Below are positions 63,026-64,000 of a stretch of DNA of 64,000 bases, piece by piece. This DNA is from Streptomyces thinghirensis. Lineage in GTDB: Bacteria > Actinomycetota > Actinomycetia > Streptomycetales > Streptomycetaceae. The stretch covers positions 82,447 through 146,446 of the forward strand of contig JAKFGP010000052.1 of NCBI GenBank assembly GCA_021502835.1. Reading direction: 5' to 3'. Both the position numbers and the translations under genes were made by a program. Each line of letters begins with the position of its first letter. The first letter of the stretch is position 1. Under the pieces are notes generated by a model. It saw only the letters and a list, made by a program, of their open reading frames with translations. It searched no databases and was not told the DNA's origin.

Positions 63026-63872
63026 ATGCCCCTCTTCGACACTCCCGAACCCATCGCGGTGACCGCCCACGTGGGCGCGGGTTCCATCCGGTTCACCGCG
63101 GGGACCGACTCGACACGGTCGTCGAGGTGCGGCCCGCCGACCCGAAGCGGGACAGGGACGTGCGGGCCGCCGGAGCAGACCGAGGTCTCCTGTTCCGGCG
63201 GCGTCCTGACGATCAGCACGAAGGAGCGCCGGTTCATCGGACCCACCGGCGCCGTCGACGTGTCGGTGGAGCTGCCCGCGGGCTCGCGCATCGACACGAC
63301 CGGCTCCTGGACGCAGGTGCTCGGCGAGGGCCGGCTCGGCGAGGTCCGGGTGAAGACCTCGGGCGGTGACGTCCGCCTGGACGCGACCGGCCCGCTCCGG
63401 GCTGACCGCCTCCCACGGCTCGGTCACCGTGGACCGGGTGGAGGGCGCGGCCGAGATCACCACCAGCTCCGGCAGCGTGCGCGTCGGCCTCATCGACGGC
63501 CCCGCCGTCCTGAAGAACTCGCATGGCGCCACGACCGTCGGCGTCGCCACCGGCGACCTGCGGGTGAGCCACGCCAACGGCGACATCAACGTCACCCGCG
63601 CCGAGGGCTCCCTCACCGCCACCACCGCCTACGGCACGCTGCGGGTGGGTGAGGTCGCCCGCGGCGAGGTGCAGTTGGAGACCTCCCATACGGCGCCATC
63701 GAGGTCGGCATCCGCGAGGGCACGGCCGCCTGGCTCGACGCGCACTCGGGCGCCGGACGCGTCCGCAACACGCTCACCTCGTCCGACGCCCCCGGGGAGA
63801 GCGAGGACGACCGTCAAGATCCGGGCCCGCACCAAGTACGGCAACGTCGACGTCCGCCGCGCCGGGGTCTGA
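63026..63872 (+). CDS. DUF4097 beta-strand repeat protein
   Basis: About 281 residues. MPLFDTPEPIAVTAHVGAGS, IRFTAG, VSCSGGVLTISTKERRFIGP, TGAVDVSVELPAGSRIDTTG, VLGEGRLGEVRVKTSGGDVR, LTASHGSVTVDRVEGAAEIT, TSSGSVRVGLIDGPAVLKNS, HGATTVGVATGDLRVSHANG and LTATTAYGTLRVGEVARGEV. Repeating short beta strands form a right-handed beta-helix-like fold (adhesin-like DUF4097). No signal peptide seen. It is between the ribbon-helix-helix gene and an ABC ATPase, likely one unit. Shifts near 63110, 63150, 63400, 63690 and 63805. Confidence 0.82.
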
Positions 63873-63925
63873 GCACCGACCCAGCGACTTCCGTCCCAGC
63901 CACTCCACCCCCGAACGGAGGCTCC

Positions 63926-64000
63926 GTGCCTTCATCTGTCATGCCCACATCCAGGAAGGGTGACGGTCACCCTGTGCCGGCCGCCATCTCCACCATCGGC
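63926..64000 (+). CDS. ABC transporter ATP-binding protein, N-terminal fragment
   Basis: GTG 63926 with GGAGG 5 bp upstream; 25 codons are inside the window (VPSSVMPTSRKGDGHPVPAA then ISTIG). The start resembles daunorubicin-type ABC ATPases, where an I-x-x-x-G-L-x-K-S-F segment follows, but the Walker A is beyond the edge. It follows DUF4097 by 53 bp. Confidence 0.5.
   Translation, partial: MPSSVMPTSRKGDGHPVPAAISTIG

Overview
The window is chromosomal DNA from a Streptomyces or a very close actinomycete. GC content is very high throughout, GTG and TTG starts and ATGA overlaps are common, and most genes have familiar Streptomyces forms (TIGR03084, DUF2530, DUF2771, DUF3027, DUF4031, HTH/DUF5753 plus DUF397, drrAB-type ABC pairs). 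The gene set from serC through the P-type ATPase, DUF3027, MFS, DUF2771, mqnB-mqnD, csp, XPB helicase, HelR and murQ is conserved core-chromosome gene order, not a mobile island. I see no rRNA, tRNA, CRISPR array, insertion sequence or prophage.

The sequence itself is unusual: about two thirds of the protein genes are interrupted by one or more single-base insertions or deletions, and two carry an in-frame TAG. Housekeeping genes such as serC, xpb, helR and mqnB are affected, often at G, C or A runs, while protein similarity continues in the next frame. I therefore read most genes as intact in the organism and damaged in this sequence record. Coordinates below join the pieces from first start codon to last stop codon.

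Layout: 1-8.7 kb holds AtuA/TIGR03084, a membrane Ser/Thr kinase, an EamA exporter, NUDIX, DHFR-like, DinB and FG-GAP proteins and a methyltransferase. 8.7-10.7 kb has a GntR regulator, a two-gene small-protein unit and a VOC protein. 10.8-13.7 kb is a large FAD/Fe-S oxidoreductase, followed by serC and a TetR/drrAB-like exporter set. 17.6-24.1 kb carries a cell-surface beta-propeller-like protein, SGNH hydrolase, Uma2 nuclease-like protein, aldo/keto reductase, ThpR, and an MFS/MarR pair. 24.1-33.4 kb has a purine permease, DUF2530, GNAT, a CtpE-like P-type ATPase, a sacsin-like ATPase and DUF3027. 33.7-38.7 kb has MFS, a DUF2771 lipoprotein, mqnB-mqnD (futalosine menaquinone pathway), a cold-shock protein and a HAD phosphatase.

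38.8-48 kb is a DNA/RNA-maintenance block: HAAS-like membrane protein, Helicase_C_3 protein, XPB helicase and HelR, with two tiny secreted peptides between the Helicase_C_3 protein and XPB. 48-52.7 kb holds cutC, mycothiol-dependent DinB-like enzymes, TetR and HD proteins, and a MDMPI-GNAT fusion. 52.7-56.3 kb is a N-acetylmuramic-acid (MurNAc) recycling locus: RpiR-type murR, murQ and a PTS EIIBC. The right end has TetR, an XRE/DUF397 unit, a type-B carboxylesterase, an old yellow enzyme, and a ribbon-helix-helix/DUF4097/ABC cluster with a helically phased operator array.

The points most worth a second look are the secreted peptide pair (42.7-43.1 kb), the phased operator array in front of the ribbon-helix-helix gene (62.4 kb), the large hairpin at 59.3 kb, the dispersed 34-bp repeat at 29.1 and 53.7 kb, and the missing canonical start codon of murQ.
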